Below, piece by piece: positions 7,298-17,400 of a stretch of 64,000 nucleotides of DNA (its first letter is position 1; each line of letters begins with the position of its first letter). The position numbers and the translations under genes are program-made. Origin of the DNA: Lacibacter cauensis (GTDB taxonomy: Bacteria > Bacteroidota > Bacteroidia > Chitinophagales > Chitinophagaceae); assembly GCF_007830055.1 (NCBI RefSeq), contig NZ_VLLE01000004.1, forward strand, positions 215,248 to 279,247, given 5' to 3'. The notes beneath the pieces were generated by a model. It searched no databases, was not told the DNA's origin, and worked only from the letters and a program-made list of their open reading frames with translations.

Positions 7298-8671
7298 TTA
7301 CAATCCGTATTGATCAACCACGTACAACAGCAACACCATGTTAATGGCACCCAGCTCCAGCTCCCGCTTGTTCACCATTTCAAAAGTATCGTTGGCTGCA
7401 TGATGATGATCGAAGTAACGTTGCGAATCGGGACGCAAACCGGAGAGTGTTGTACCCAACGGACGCAACGGGCCAATATCGGCACCGCCACCACCATCAG
7501 AAAATTCATACACACCATAGGGTTTAAACAATGGCACCCAGCTACGCAGCTTTGATAACACCTGTGATTCAGCGGTAAAACCAAATGCTCTGGGGGTAAA
7601 ACCACCTGCATCACTTTCTAATGCAAAAATGAATTTTTTATCTTTTTCTGTTGCGGCCACCTCAGCATACTTACGTCCGCCACGCAAACCGTTTTCTTCG
7701 TTCATAAACATCACTACACGAATGGTACGCTTGGGTTTAATGCCCAGCTTTTTGTACACACGAATAATTTCCATGCTTTGGATACAACCGGCACCATCAT
7801 CGTGTGCGCCTTCTGCTAAATCCCACGAATCAAGATGACCGCCAACTGTAATGATTTCGTTGGGGAATTCTGTTCCTCTTATTTCTGCAATAACGTTGTG
7901 GCTTTTTACATCGGGCAACATTTCGCACTCGGTGCGGAAGTACAGCTGCATCGTTTTGTTTTTCTTCAACTCAGTACTTACAAATTCTGCATGGCGTGTT
8001 GAAACAGCAACAGCAGGAATTTTCGGAAACGAATCGTTATAGGTTGTTGCACCGGTATGCGGATAATCATCAATATTACTTGCCAGCGAACGAACCATTA
8101 CACCTACTGCACCATACTTCGCTGCCATTGAAGGACCACGTCCACGGAACTGACCGGCTTCACCATACGAACGGAAGGTTTCAACATTGGTGGGATTCAT
8201 CGGGAAATTATAAAACACAATTTTTCCTTTTACACCGGCAACGCCCAACGTCTCAAGTTCTTTAAACGAACGCACTTCAATTACCTCAGCTTTAATACCC
8301 TGTTTACCCGTTCCTACGCTATTACCCAATGCACAAATGTTTAACGAAACCGTTTTGCCTTTTGCATCAACCAGCAAGGCACTTTCTTTTGCACCACGTA
8401 CCCAATGCGGTACCATACACTCCTGCAGGTATACCGTATCGGCACCCATTGCTTTCATCATCTTATAAGTCTCCTGTACAGCAGCTGCAGCTTGTGGCGA
8501 TCCGCTTAACCGTGGACCAACCTTCTTACATAAAATGCGCAGGTTTTCGTAAGCTGTACTGTTGGTAAACACATCATCCGCAATACGTTTAAACATCGCC
8601 GAGTCGTTTGTTTGTGCCGTTCCTGCAGTTACTGCCAGGCAGAAGGCAAAAGCCAGTTGTAGTTTTCTCAT
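7298..8671 (-). CDS. Exported M28-family metallopeptidase
   Basis: A 457-residue peptidase with a signal peptide (MRKLQLAFAFCLAVTAGTAQ), a PA-like insert around residues 130-230, and an M28 zinc catalytic domain. Metal ligands and the general base can be read in order: GGHLDSWD, GAHDDGAG, MNEENGLRGG, ALESDAGG and a C-terminal HHHAANDTFE. The closest known relatives are carboxypeptidase Q and glutamate carboxypeptidase-like exopeptidases. It has no T9SS sorting domain, so it is expected in the periplasm or released by another route. Length and active site look complete. Confidence 0.92.
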   Translation of the reverse strand: MRKLQLAFAFCLAVTAGTAQTNDSAMFKRIADDVFTNSTAYENLRILCKKVGPRLSGSPQAAAAVQETYKMMKAMGADTVYLQECMVPHWVRGAKESALLVDAKGKTVSLNICALGNSVGTGKQGIKAEVIEVRSFKELETLGVAGVKGKIVFYNFPMNPTNVETFRSYGEAGQFRGRGPSMAAKYGAVGVMVRSLASNIDDYPHTGATTYNDSFPKIPAVAVSTRHAEFVSTELKKNKTMQLYFRTECEMLPDVKSHNVIAEIRGTEFPNEIITVGGHLDSWDLAEGAHDDGAGCIQSMEIIRVYKKLGIKPKRTIRVVMFMNEENGLRGGRKYAEVAATEKDKKFIFALESDAGGFTPRAFGFTAESQVLSKLRSWVPLFKPYGVYEFSDGGGGADIGPLRPLGTTLSGLRPDSQRYFDHHHAANDTFEMVNKRELELGAINMVLLLYVVDQYGL

Positions 8672-8830
8672 GCTTTTGTTGTTAAAAAGGAATGCCCAAA
8701 TTAACGTAACTCTTTAAGCCTGCAAAAAATTCACAGTCAGGCATATGCCCCTTTTTTACAAACGGTAGCTGTATAAACATACCAGTTAGCCGAAAATGGT
8801 AACTTCGTACGCAATCTGTCAAAATGTACA

Positions 8831-8894
8831 ATGCCCGGGTTCTGGCATGATAAGTGACAGAAGCCATATACATTCGTGAAACCCTGCTGGGTTT
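8831..8894. other. Two short hairpins in the M28-bshA divergent intergenic region
   Basis: ATGCC at 8831-8835 pairs with GGCAT at 8844-8848, and AAACCC at 8879-8884 pairs with GGGTTT at 8889-8894. The second hairpin ends 20 bases before the bshA ATG. Nothing else is recognisable in this 243-base gap; no TAnnTTTG box was found for either gene. Confidence 0.35.
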
Positions 8895-8914
8895 ACAACT
8901 AAACAAAACGAGCA

Positions 8915-10051
8915 ATGAAAATAGGTATTGTATGTTACCCCACTTTTGGCGGTAGCGGTGTGTTAGCAACAGAATTAGGAAAGGCACTGGCTGAGAAGGG
9001 GCACATGGTTCATTTTATTACGTACCAGCAACCGGTTCGTTTGAGTGGCTTTTTCACCAACATCTTTTACCACGAAGTACATATACCGCATTATCCCTTG
9101 TTCGATTATCCTCCCTACGAAACCACATTAGCCAGCACAATGGTAGATGTGGCCTTGAATCACGACCTGGACCTGTTGCATGTACACTATGCCATTCCGC
9201 ATGCATCGGCTGCCTATATGGCCAAGCAGATTTTGAAGAAAAAAGGAAAAGAAATTCCTGTTATTACAACACTTCATGGCACCGATATTACACTTGTAGG
9301 AAAAGATAAAACCTTTGAACCGGTTGTTACATTCTCCATCAACGAGAGCGATGCCATTACCGCCGTATCGAACAACCTCCGTAAAGAAACTTATCACTCT
9401 TTCCAGATAGAAAAGGAAATTGAAGTGATTTACAACTTTGTAGATGTAAAACGCTTCGATAAAAAACCACTGGACGCTTTCCGCAAAGTGCTTGCACCAA
9501 ACGGTGAACGCATTATTACACATGCATCGAACTTTCGCAAGGTGAAACGTGTAAACGACATCATCCAGGTGTTTGCAAAAATCAACAAAGTTGTTCCGTC
9601 GAAATTACTGATGGTGGGCGATGGCCCTGAACGTCCCGGCACCGAAGAGTTATGCCGTGCATTAAATGTTTGTGATGATGTGCGCTTCCTTGGTAAACAG
9701 CAGGAAATGGAGGAGATTCTTGCTATTTCCGATCTGTTTATGCTTACATCGGAATATGAAAGCTTTGGTTTATCGGCACTGGAAGCAATGGCAGCGGGTG
9801 TACCCGTATTGTCGAGTAATGCAGGTGGTATTCCTGAAATCAATATCCATGGCCAAACAGGTTACATGGCCAATATTGGCGATGTAGAAGAGTTAAGCAA
9901 ACTTGGTATTGATTTGTTGAAAGATGATGAGAAGCTCGATGGCTTTAAACAAAGAGCAAAGGAACAAGCAATGAAATTTGATATTCACCACATTGTTCCT
10001 TTGTATGAAGAGTTATACGAACGCTTTGTGCATGTATCAGCGACCTCTTAA
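8915..10051 (+). CDS. bshA: N-acetyl-alpha-D-glucosaminyl L-malate synthase (bacillithiol pathway)
   Basis: A 378-residue GT4 glycosyltransferase that makes GlcNAc-malate from UDP-GlcNAc and L-malate, the first step of bacillithiol synthesis. Diagnostic segments are the N-terminal MKIGIVCYPTFGGSGVLATE, HVHYAIPHASAA, TTLHGTDITLVG, ASNFRKVKRV and the donor-site ESFGLSALEAMAAGVPV. Length matches the family. It stands alone; bshB and bshC are not in the window. Its last 15 bases overlap the end of the convergent EnvC-like gene, with no terminator between them. Confidence 0.95.
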   Translation: MKIGIVCYPTFGGSGVLATELGKALAEKGHMVHFITYQQPVRLSGFFTNIFYHEVHIPHYPLFDYPPYETTLASTMVDVALNHDLDLLHVHYAIPHASAAYMAKQILKKKGKEIPVITTLHGTDITLVGKDKTFEPVVTFSINESDAITAVSNNLRKETYHSFQIEKEIEVIYNFVDVKRFDKKPLDAFRKVLAPNGERIITHASNFRKVKRVNDIIQVFAKINKVVPSKLLMVGDGPERPGTEELCRALNVCDDVRFLGKQQEMEEILAISDLFMLTSEYESFGLSALEAMAAGVPVLSSNAGGIPEINIHGQTGYMANIGDVEELSKLGIDLLKDDEKLDGFKQRAKEQAMKFDIHHIVPLYEELYERFVHVSATS

Positions 10052-11371
10052 CCAAGGTGCCGGATTGATCATTTGATTTTCACGGGCCAATACAAAATTC
10101 AATTCACCATCACCATCGAGGTTGGTGCCAACACGGCCAATCGCCTGACCTGTTTTCACATTTTGCCCCTTACTAACATTGGCTGAAGAAAGATTACTGT
10201 AAGTGGTAAAGTATTTACCATGTTTGATAATCACAGCAGTATTACCACCAACATCAAATACACTTACCACTTCCCCATCGAAACAAGCCTTTACTGTGGT
10301 CCCTGCAGGCGATGCAATGGTTATAAAGTCCTGACTTCCCTTAATATTGGTTCCGGGAATTGTGTATGGTCCGAAATTGATTGAGATGTATCCATTATCA
10401 ACAGGAAAAGGAAGACGGCCTTTACTTGTTTCAAAACTTGCACCCAATGCAATATCTTCTTTATTATACTCCAGGTAACTTTCTATTTTCTTTGGCTCCT
10501 CTTTTTTAACTACCGGCGCAGTAACTGTAGTTGTTGGATTTGTTGCCGGTGTTGTTGTTGGATTCGCTTTTGCATTTTCTTTAGCAATACGGTCTGCTGC
10601 TTCTTTATCCTTACGTTCTTTATCTGCACGTTCTTTCGCCTCTCTTCTTGCTGCTGCAATTTCACGGTTAATAGCCGCTGTTATTGCAGCCTGTAATTGT
10701 TGCGCCTGTTTCTTTTTTGCAGCCAGGCTTTTATTGATCTCGCCTTCTTTCTTTTTAATATCATTTACTACTACCGCCTGTTCCTGCTTATCTTTCTCCA
10801 GCTCCGATCTTTCCTTTGTTTCATCCTGCAATACCAAGCTTTTTTCTTTGCGATTATTGGTAAGCTCCACAATTTTATCCTTATACAACGCTTCTGTTTT
10901 ATAAATCGCATCAAGCTGCTGTGCCCGGTAACTGCGGTAAGCTTTCATATACGATATACGACGGATTGCATCGTTGAATGAATTGGCAGAAAAAAGGAAG
11001 TTTAAAAAATCGTAACTGCTGCGGTTTTTGTATGCATACACTACATTGTGTGCATAGTTCATCTTCAATGTATCCAAATCTCTTTTCAACCTGCGCATTT
11101 CAACATACGATGTATTGATGTCCTTGTCGATGTTACGAACCTGCTTATTAATCGTATTAATTACCTCGTTGCGTAAACGGATCTTGTTTTGTATAAGCGC
11201 CAGCTGACCAATACTTTGCTTTTTTGATTTTCTGATTTCATTGTACTGCTTATTCAGCACTTCAATTTCCTGCAGGGTTTGCTTACGTTTCTTTTCCAGC
11301 TCAGCTTTGTCCTGTGCCGGCAGCGTAAACTGAAACAACATGCAGATTGCAATGAAAAAGAATTTCCGCAT
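10037..11371 (-). CDS. EnvC-like murein hydrolase activator (degenerate LytM domain)
   Basis: A 444-residue exported protein: signal peptide to about residue 19, a long coiled coil from 20 to about 245, a charged and Thr/Pro-rich linker (ATNPTTTVTAPVVKKEEPKK near 270-295), and a C-terminal LytM/M23 fold from about 315. The zinc ligands of active M23 enzymes are missing: the HxxxD position reads GSQDFITIA and the HxH position reads ELNFVLA. This matches EnvC-type activators, which bind and switch on amidases at the division site instead of cutting peptidoglycan. The target amidase is not in the window. The gene has its own -7 box and overlaps bshA by 15 bases at the 3' ends. Confidence 0.88.
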   Translation of the reverse strand: MRKFFFIAICMLFQFTLPAQDKAELEKKRKQTLQEIEVLNKQYNEIRKSKKQSIGQLALIQNKIRLRNEVINTINKQVRNIDKDINTSYVEMRRLKRDLDTLKMNYAHNVVYAYKNRSSYDFLNFLFSANSFNDAIRRISYMKAYRSYRAQQLDAIYKTEALYKDKIVELTNNRKEKSLVLQDETKERSELEKDKQEQAVVVNDIKKKEGEINKSLAAKKKQAQQLQAAITAAINREIAAARREAKERADKERKDKEAADRIAKENAKANPTTTPATNPTTTVTAPVVKKEEPKKIESYLEYNKEDIALGASFETSKGRLPFPVDNGYISINFGPYTIPGTNIKGSQDFITIASPAGTTVKACFDGEVVSVFDVGGNTAVIIKHGKYFTTYSNLSSANVSKGQNVKTGQAIGRVGTNLDGDGELNFVLARENQMINPAPWLRGR

Positions 11372-11390
11372 AGGTAATGGGTTTAAGTGA

Positions 11391-11398
11391 CAAAATTA
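11391..11398 (-). promoter_or_regulatory. Putative -7 box for the EnvC-like gene
   Basis: The minus strand reads TAATTTTG, a TAnnTTTG match, 19 bases before the ATG at 11371. No clear -33 element was seen. Confidence 0.45.
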
Positions 11399-11450
11399 AG
11401 GCTATTGACAATAAGGGTAAACGCCCTGCTTTTTAAAAACGTATGCCGTT

Positions 11451-12287
11451 TCAGATTCTTTTGAATTTTTTAGGAACTGAAAACGGATACGTCAACTCTT
11501 CGTTAAACTTATAGTCTTTAAATCTCAACTGTACTTCCAGCTTGTTGCGTTGCGATATGGTAATCTGCCGCTGTGTAGAAAAAAACATGCCTGTTTTACT
11601 CTCGTAATCATTATATATTAAATCGCAGGTGCGATTTAATGTAGGATCATTATCGTCGAGTTTGCTTTTTGTAACCGAATAATCTGCAGCAATAGTCAAT
11701 AAATTTTTAAACAACGTTGTATAGCTTAAGATTGAATACCCATTTGAAGAATTGCTGTACGAAGTAATGCTGTCTTTGCTGAAGAAGATAGGATTTCCCA
11801 CCAAAATGTTTTGCAGATCGGAAAAAGTAAAAGGTATTTGTGCCAGCTCCTGTATGTGGCTCAATGGTCTTACCTGGTAGGTATTTGCCAGTTTATCGAG
11901 CATTTTAATGCTGTCTTTTGTTATCAGCACACGTATACCCTCGATACCGATATCATTACTGAGCGATATCCAGATAACACTGTCTTTTAGCATACGTACA
12001 TTAGCAACAAAGTCGGGCTGCCTGCCTTTACTGTTGCTGTAATCCACTTTAATTTTTGCAGAAAATGTATTGAAGCTGATGTATTTCTTTTCTACGTTGG
12101 CCAAAACATCATTAGCCATGCGCACGGTATCTTCATGAGTAGGCACTTTCAGTACAGGTGTATCCACTACTGCAACGGTATCTTTCTTTACAATTACCTG
12201 TTGAATTTTTTTGGTTGCACGGCATGCACTGAAACCGAGTAACATTGCCGCTGCAATCACTAATAGTACTGCTTTCTTCATATTCAT
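11451..12287 (-). CDS. DUF4292 lipoprotein
   Basis: A 278-residue lipoprotein: lipobox LLGFSAC near residue 22, then a domain resembling DUF4292, a beta-rich fold reminiscent of LolA/LolB lipoprotein carriers (SFNTFSAKIKVDYSN, VWISLSNDIGIEGIRVLIT, FTFSDLQNILVGNP). A LolB-like role in outer-membrane lipoprotein insertion is plausible but not shown. Its ATG overlaps the dut stop codon by one base (stop at 12287-12289), which suggests translational coupling in the ispF-dut-lipoprotein operon. An ATG two codons downstream is also possible as start. Confidence 0.8.
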   Translation of the reverse strand: MNMKKAVLLVIAAAMLLGFSACRATKKIQQVIVKKDTVAVVDTPVLKVPTHEDTVRMANDVLANVEKKYISFNTFSAKIKVDYSNSKGRQPDFVANVRMLKDSVIWISLSNDIGIEGIRVLITKDSIKMLDKLANTYQVRPLSHIQELAQIPFTFSDLQNILVGNPIFFSKDSITSYSNSSNGYSILSYTTLFKNLLTIAADYSVTKSKLDDNDPTLNRTCDLIYNDYESKTGMFFSTQRQITISQRNKLEVQLRFKDYKFNEELTYPFSVPKKFKRI

Positions 12288-12721
12288 TATTGTTTTCCGG
12301 TGCTGCCAAAGCCACCTTCGTTTCTTGCTGTTTGCTCCAGTTCTGTTGCAGGCGCCCAGTTGATTTTTTCTACTTTCTGTATCACCATCTGCGCAATACG
12401 ATCGCCATTGTGTACAGATTGTACTTCGTTACTCAGGTTAATTAAGATCACCTTAATTTCTCCACGGTAATCGGCATCAATAGTGCCGGGTGTATTTAAA
12501 CAGGTAATACCTTGCTTAATGGCCAAACCACTGCGTGGACGAACCTGTGCTTCATATCCTTCGGGTAACTCTATAAATAAACCGGTGGGAATTAACGCAC
12601 GTTCCAATGGTTGCAATGTAACGGTTTCGTTAATTGCTGCACGCAAGTCCATACCGCTGCTGCCTTCGGTTGCGTATGCCGGCAGCGGATTATTTGATTG
12701 ATTGATGATTTTAACTGTCAT
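12287..12721 (-). CDS. dut: Deoxyuridine 5'-triphosphate nucleotidohydrolase
   Basis: A 144-residue dUTPase that hydrolyses dUTP to dUMP, keeping uracil out of DNA and feeding dTMP synthesis. All five trimeric dUTPase motifs are present in order: [43 protein letters not shown] and the C-terminal GGFGSTG. The tyrosine replaced in motif 3 of some families is intact. It lies 8 bases after ispF and overlaps the next gene by one base, so all three are one operon. Confidence 0.96.
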   Translation of the reverse strand: MTVKIINQSNNPLPAYATEGSSGMDLRAAINETVTLQPLERALIPTGLFIELPEGYEAQVRPRSGLAIKQGITCLNTPGTIDADYRGEIKVILINLSNEVQSVHNGDRIAQMVIQKVEKINWAPATELEQTARNEGGFGSTGKQ

Positions 12722-12729
12722 GCTGTTTA

Positions 12730-13206
12730 TTATTTTTCGAGCAATACGGTAGCGTGTGCTACCAAACCTTCCTCCCTTCCTACAAAACCCATTTTTTCTG
12801 TGGTGGTTGCTTTAACGGAAACCGCATCCAATTCCAATTCAAGAATTGAAGCAATGGTTTGCTGCATTTGTGCAACGTAGGGTTTAATCTTTGGAGCTTC
12901 CAAACACAAGGTGCTGTCTACATTCACCACTTTGTAACCCTTCTCTTTTATTTTATCGTAACTCTGCTGCAACAGTATTTTACTGTCGATGTCTTTAAAT
13001 GCAGCAGAAGTATCGGGAAAGTGCGTGCCAATATCGCCTAATGCGAGTGCACCCAGCATGGCATCGCAAATAGCATGCAGCAACACATCGGCATCGCTGT
13101 GGCCGACTGCTCCTTTGTGGTGCGGAATTTCAACTCCGCCAATAAACAATTTTCTTCCTTCGGCTAATTGGTGATAATCAATGCCTGTTCCAATTCTGAA
13201 TCCCAT
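12730..13206 (-). CDS. ispF: 2-C-methyl-D-erythritol 2,4-cyclodiphosphate synthase
   Basis: A 158-residue MEP-pathway enzyme that cyclises CDP-ME 2-phosphate with loss of CMP. The zinc ligands are in GTGIDYHQ and [15 protein letters not shown], followed by the family signature through [11 protein letters not shown] start it at the ATG at 13206 ([13 protein letters not shown]); a longer reading from a TTG at 13251 would run through a terminator hairpin and adds a non-homologous leader. It is first in an operon with dut and the DUF4292 lipoprotein gene. Confidence 0.95.
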   Translation of the reverse strand: MGFRIGTGIDYHQLAEGRKLFIGGVEIPHHKGAVGHSDADVLLHAICDAMLGALALGDIGTHFPDTSAAFKDIDSKILLQQSYDKIKEKGYKVVNVDSTLCLEAPKIKPYVAQMQQTIASILELELDAVSVKATTTEKMGFVGREEGLVAHATVLLEK

Positions 13207-13210
13207 AATG

Positions 13211-13244
13211 TAAATAAAAAAGCGAAGGTAAAGTACCTCCGCTT
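13211..13244 (-). terminator. Terminator after porV, just before ispF
   Basis: On the minus strand AGCGGAGGTA pairs with TACCTTCGCT (one G-T pair) around a short loop and is followed by TTTTTTATTT. It begins about 27 bases after the porV stop and ends about 5 bases before the ispF ATG. Confidence 0.75.
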
Positions 13245-13270
13245 CTGGCAAAATCTTTTATATAAGCGTA

Positions 13271-14431
13271 CTATTCGTTTGAAGTACCGCTGCCATCATC
13301 GGCCCCTAAATCAAACACAATACTGAAACGGGCCGTATTGCTTAACGGGTTACGGTTAATTCCCTGACCTGTTGGTACCAGGTACGAGAAGTTAAACCCT
13401 AAACGGTTGTATTTAACACCGGCACCCACGCTAAAGAAGCGACGATTGCCCTTTGTTTTTGCTTCGTAGAAATAACCGGCACGTGCAAAAAACTGATCGT
13501 TGTAACCATATTCCAAACCTGTTGAAACCTGGAATTCCTTCAGTTCTTCATTAAAACCACCGGGTGCATCTCCAAAAGAAGAGAACCAGCTACCCACTAC
13601 ACTTTTGTTGCGGTATGCATCACGAGCTGCAGTAGAAGTGTCGGTTGGTGGTGTTGGCACCAGTAATTTATTGATATCAATACCAAAGCTGATCTTACTG
13701 GTTTCGTCAACAGCTTTTGTATATACTGCACCAATACCAAGGTTGGCTGGAATATAATCTTTACCACGGGCATCGTTGGTATAAGCGATCTTACTGCCGA
13801 GGTTACTCATAACAGCACCTGCTGTAATACCTGTTCCTTCTTCGTTAAGACCGTTGTAGAAAAACGAAATATCGCCGGCAACAGCTGTGCCGGGCTTATA
13901 CGTAACACCATTGGTATTACCATTTGCAAGGTTTGAATAGATGAAGCGAAGAGCAATACCCACGCCGATCTTATCGCTGAGTTTGCGGCTGTAGCCAGCA
14001 TCAAATGCAAATTCTCGTGGATTGAATTTTTGCAGATCGTTACCGGCAAAGTCGGTAAACTGGATGCTACCTAAATTAAAATAACGGAGTGAACCGGAAA
14101 TCGCCTGCAGCTCATCAATTTGATGATAGCCTGCTACTGTACCAATAAATACATCGTTTAAGCCGAGATCTTTTAACCATGGCGTATACGTTAATGCAAT
14201 AGCCGAACGTTGGGTTGCAAACGGAATTTTTGCCTGGTTCCAGAACGACGAATTCGCATCAGCAGAAGTAGCAATACCTAAATCGCCCATACCACCTGCC
14301 CGTGCATCGGGCGATATACGTAACATGGGTACTGCTGTTGTAACTACATTGATGGATTGTGTTTGTTGGGCTAAAGCTGGTAAAGACAAACAGGTAAACA
14401 AGCCTAGTAACAAGGCTGAGTTTTTTCTCAT
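13271..14431 (-). CDS. porV: T9SS outer-membrane shuttle protein PorV
   Basis: A 386-residue outer-membrane beta-barrel with a signal peptide ending near PALAQQ. The mature N-terminus has the PorV signature: TAVPMLRISPDARAGGMGD, then NSSFWNQAKIP. PorV takes T9SS cargo from the translocon and hands it to the sortase PorU. The gene follows porU by about 68 bases on the same strand, as is common in Bacteroidota. A second ATG seven codons upstream (14452) is possible; I prefer 14431 because it gives a standard signal peptide. A terminator follows the gene. Confidence 0.93.
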   Translation of the reverse strand: MRKNSALLLGLFTCLSLPALAQQTQSINVVTTAVPMLRISPDARAGGMGDLGIATSADANSSFWNQAKIPFATQRSAIALTYTPWLKDLGLNDVFIGTVAGYHQIDELQAISGSLRYFNLGSIQFTDFAGNDLQKFNPREFAFDAGYSRKLSDKIGVGIALRFIYSNLANGNTNGVTYKPGTAVAGDISFFYNGLNEEGTGITAGAVMSNLGSKIAYTNDARGKDYIPANLGIGAVYTKAVDETSKISFGIDINKLLVPTPPTDTSTAARDAYRNKSVVGSWFSSFGDAPGGFNEELKEFQVSTGLEYGYNDQFFARAGYFYEAKTKGNRRFFSVGAGVKYNRLGFNFSYLVPTGQGINRNPLSNTARFSIVFDLGADDGSGTSNE

Positions 14432-14498
14432 AAGAGTTATTATTTGAGCCATAAAAATAGAGGAAAAAATGTATTCCTTTCAGTTAACGGATTTTGGT

Positions 14499-17400
14499 TT
14501 AGAGCAGAACGAGCTTTTGCAAAGCAGATTGTTTTTTTCCATTTGAATCTTTTATTTCCAACTGGTAGATGTAAACACCCCGGCCGATTTTCTGGCCAAA
14601 GTCATCCTTTCCGTCCCACTCAATGTCAAAAGAACGGTTTCCTTCGTTTATTATTGTGCGGGTGATGGTTTTTACTACTTTACCACTTACAGAATAAATA
14701 CGGATAAGACATTGCAACTGATCGCCGGGCCGGTTATGCTCGAACATGAAGGTAGTGCGTGTGGTAAAAGGGTTGGGATAATTGTACACCCGTTCCAGTT
14801 TCAACGCTTCATCTTTTATTACCCGAAACTCCAACCTGTATTCGCTGCTGTTGTTCTGTACATCCCAAGCTTTGATTTTTAATACATGCAGTCCTTCTGT
14901 TAATTTGGGCAATTGAAACCGTACTGTGCCCGATTGATAACTGTCGGCTGATGCTTCGTAGTAATCATTCAAAACATAATACGTACTGTTATCATCATCC
15001 AGTGTTGCAATTAAATCGTGACCGATACCGGTACCCACTGTGTTAATACCGCTTGAATCTGCAAGCTTCACCAATAACACAGGTGTTTCGTTGGTGATGC
15101 CCCCGTTTACAAATTTTTCATCGTTGAGGTAAGCTTTAATCGATGGCCCTGCATTATCCGTTACAGGATTAGCCGATGCGCCACCGATGATGATGGCCGT
15201 TTCGGCACCACTTCCATCTTTCGTTCCGTCTTCGGCATAATAACTGATTTTTCCATTGCCAAACTGGTAGTTAATGTCTTTGGGTACCACAAAGCTGTAC
15301 ACAAACTCTCCGTTTGTTACTTTGGCTTTTCCCCTGAAAATAATATTCGATTGCTGGTTGAATGTTGTGCTTACGCTTGTGGCATCGTTCGCAAATGTTT
15401 TTTGCTGTTGCACTTTGTCGAAAATTACCGGGTATACATTACCGTTAAAATTGCTGAGTTTATTGCCGCCGGCATCTGTTACCTCTCCTTTGATGATCAT
15501 ACGATCCAGCGCTTTCAATGTATCTGCTGTTGGCACTTGATTATTAATTGCTGTTGTGCGCACATTTAATGTTGGAAAAGCCAGGCGCACAGCAGGATCG
15601 CCCAACAGTGTAAACTTGCGGTTATTTATAATATCACCAAAGGTTTGGTACGTAAAGTTTTTGGTACGCCTAACTGCATCACCCAGCGACGGGTACAACC
15701 CATTGGCATCTTTCTGCAATGCCTGCTGAAAATAATTGTTGTTGATGATGCGGTTACTAAAGGCAAACACCACCCTCGTGGTTGTCATCAAGGCAATCGC
15801 ACCTGTGCGTTCCCGCAAAAGAATGTTTTCGCCAATGGAATTAACGGAAGGATTATCGTAGGGCGCAAAATCGCAGGTAGCTGTAATAAATAAAGGCAAC
15901 TTATTACTGTTGCTCCAGCTGTTTACCATATCCTGTTCAAGAATTGCTTCTTCTGCCAATCTTCTTGAGCCGCCATGTCCGCTGTAATTCCAGATCAATG
16001 TACCTGAAAAGATTTTATTGTTGATAGCCTGGTTGGCTTCGGGGTAACGGCTACCACCACTTCCACTTTGTTGCCGAAAAGCATCCAGATAAATTTTTGA
16101 AATATTAAACCGGTTATTCTGTTGCACAACACTGCTGTGAAATTCGGCATCGTCCAGATGAATATTATTGTCTTCATCATCTGCGACCATGGTCACTTCA
16201 TTCCGCCACGGACCAAAACTTTCTTTTGCATAATAGCTGATGATTTTATCAACCACCGCCTTTGCTTCCTGCGCTGTTTTAGCAGGTATGCGGCCAATAC
16301 CAATATCGAGCAAGTTGACTGGGAAAGAACGGTTGATGTTTTCATTATCATCTAAAAAACCGAAGAAATCATCAGAAGTGTAGGTCGATAGCGGATCAAG
16401 CGAAACATCGCTTTCATAACATGGAACAAAATTGGTATTGCCACTAATTCTGTTCAGGTAATCGTACGATGCATCGCCAAACAACAATAAATAGCGTGGC
16501 CGTTTGGTAGTATCGCTACCTGCACGGTCGTAAAACATTTTTACAAAATTGCGGATGGCTGATGGATCGGGTGAGCCGGAAGCAAATTCGTTGTACACCT
16601 GTTCGGTAGTTACGGCTAATGTAGTCAGTCCGTTATTTTGCCGGTGCCAGTTTGCCAAACGTTGTGCTTCACTTAACCAGGTTGCCGGAGCCACAATAAT
16701 ATAGTTAGGGAAGGATGCTGCATGCAGATCCTGACTGGCAACTTTTCCAACAGCTGTTGGCTGTAAAAAATTCTGTTGTTGAAAAGCGATGTATTCCCGT
16801 AGGCGATCGGCCGTATTTATAAAACGAAATTCAGCGCCATTTAAAGTGCCGGTTATGTTTTGCGGACGCAAAGGATCGGTAATATCCCAAACAAGGGTTG
16901 CACTTACGGCTCCCTGTAGCCGAAATTCTGCAATATTGCCGGGACCAACAGTTTCCCAATCGCTGAAGTGAAGCTGATCAACACCAACTATGCTTAACTG
17001 CCGTTGAGGAAAAACTTCGAACCAGTTGAGCCACCCCTGCGCATTTACGCTGCCGGGTTGGTAACTGTATTGCAGACTTAACGGCGATTGTGTAAGATTA
17101 AAAACGGTAGTCAATTCGTGAGCTGCAGCCACAGGATCGTACGTACCGGTGCCAACTGCGGTTACACTATGCTGCGCAATGTTGTTGTTGTTTGCTCTTA
17201 TTTGAAACGAACTGCCGATGCCGTTACTTCTTGAGGCTACTGAAGAAATGAAAACAGTGTTTCCGGGCTGCAGATTTGGAATTGTAAGGTTGAAGGTTCT
17301 GTTTAAAGCACTGCCCGGTGTATTGCTGAATTGCTCGCCATACCATTCTTTACCGCTTCGCAGAAAATTGATGGTATCCAGCTCGTAAAAAAAACGGTCT

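Noticed and set aside
13207-13251. Longer ispF start at TTG 13251
   Set aside because: The extension runs through a terminator hairpin and adds residues unlike any IspF.
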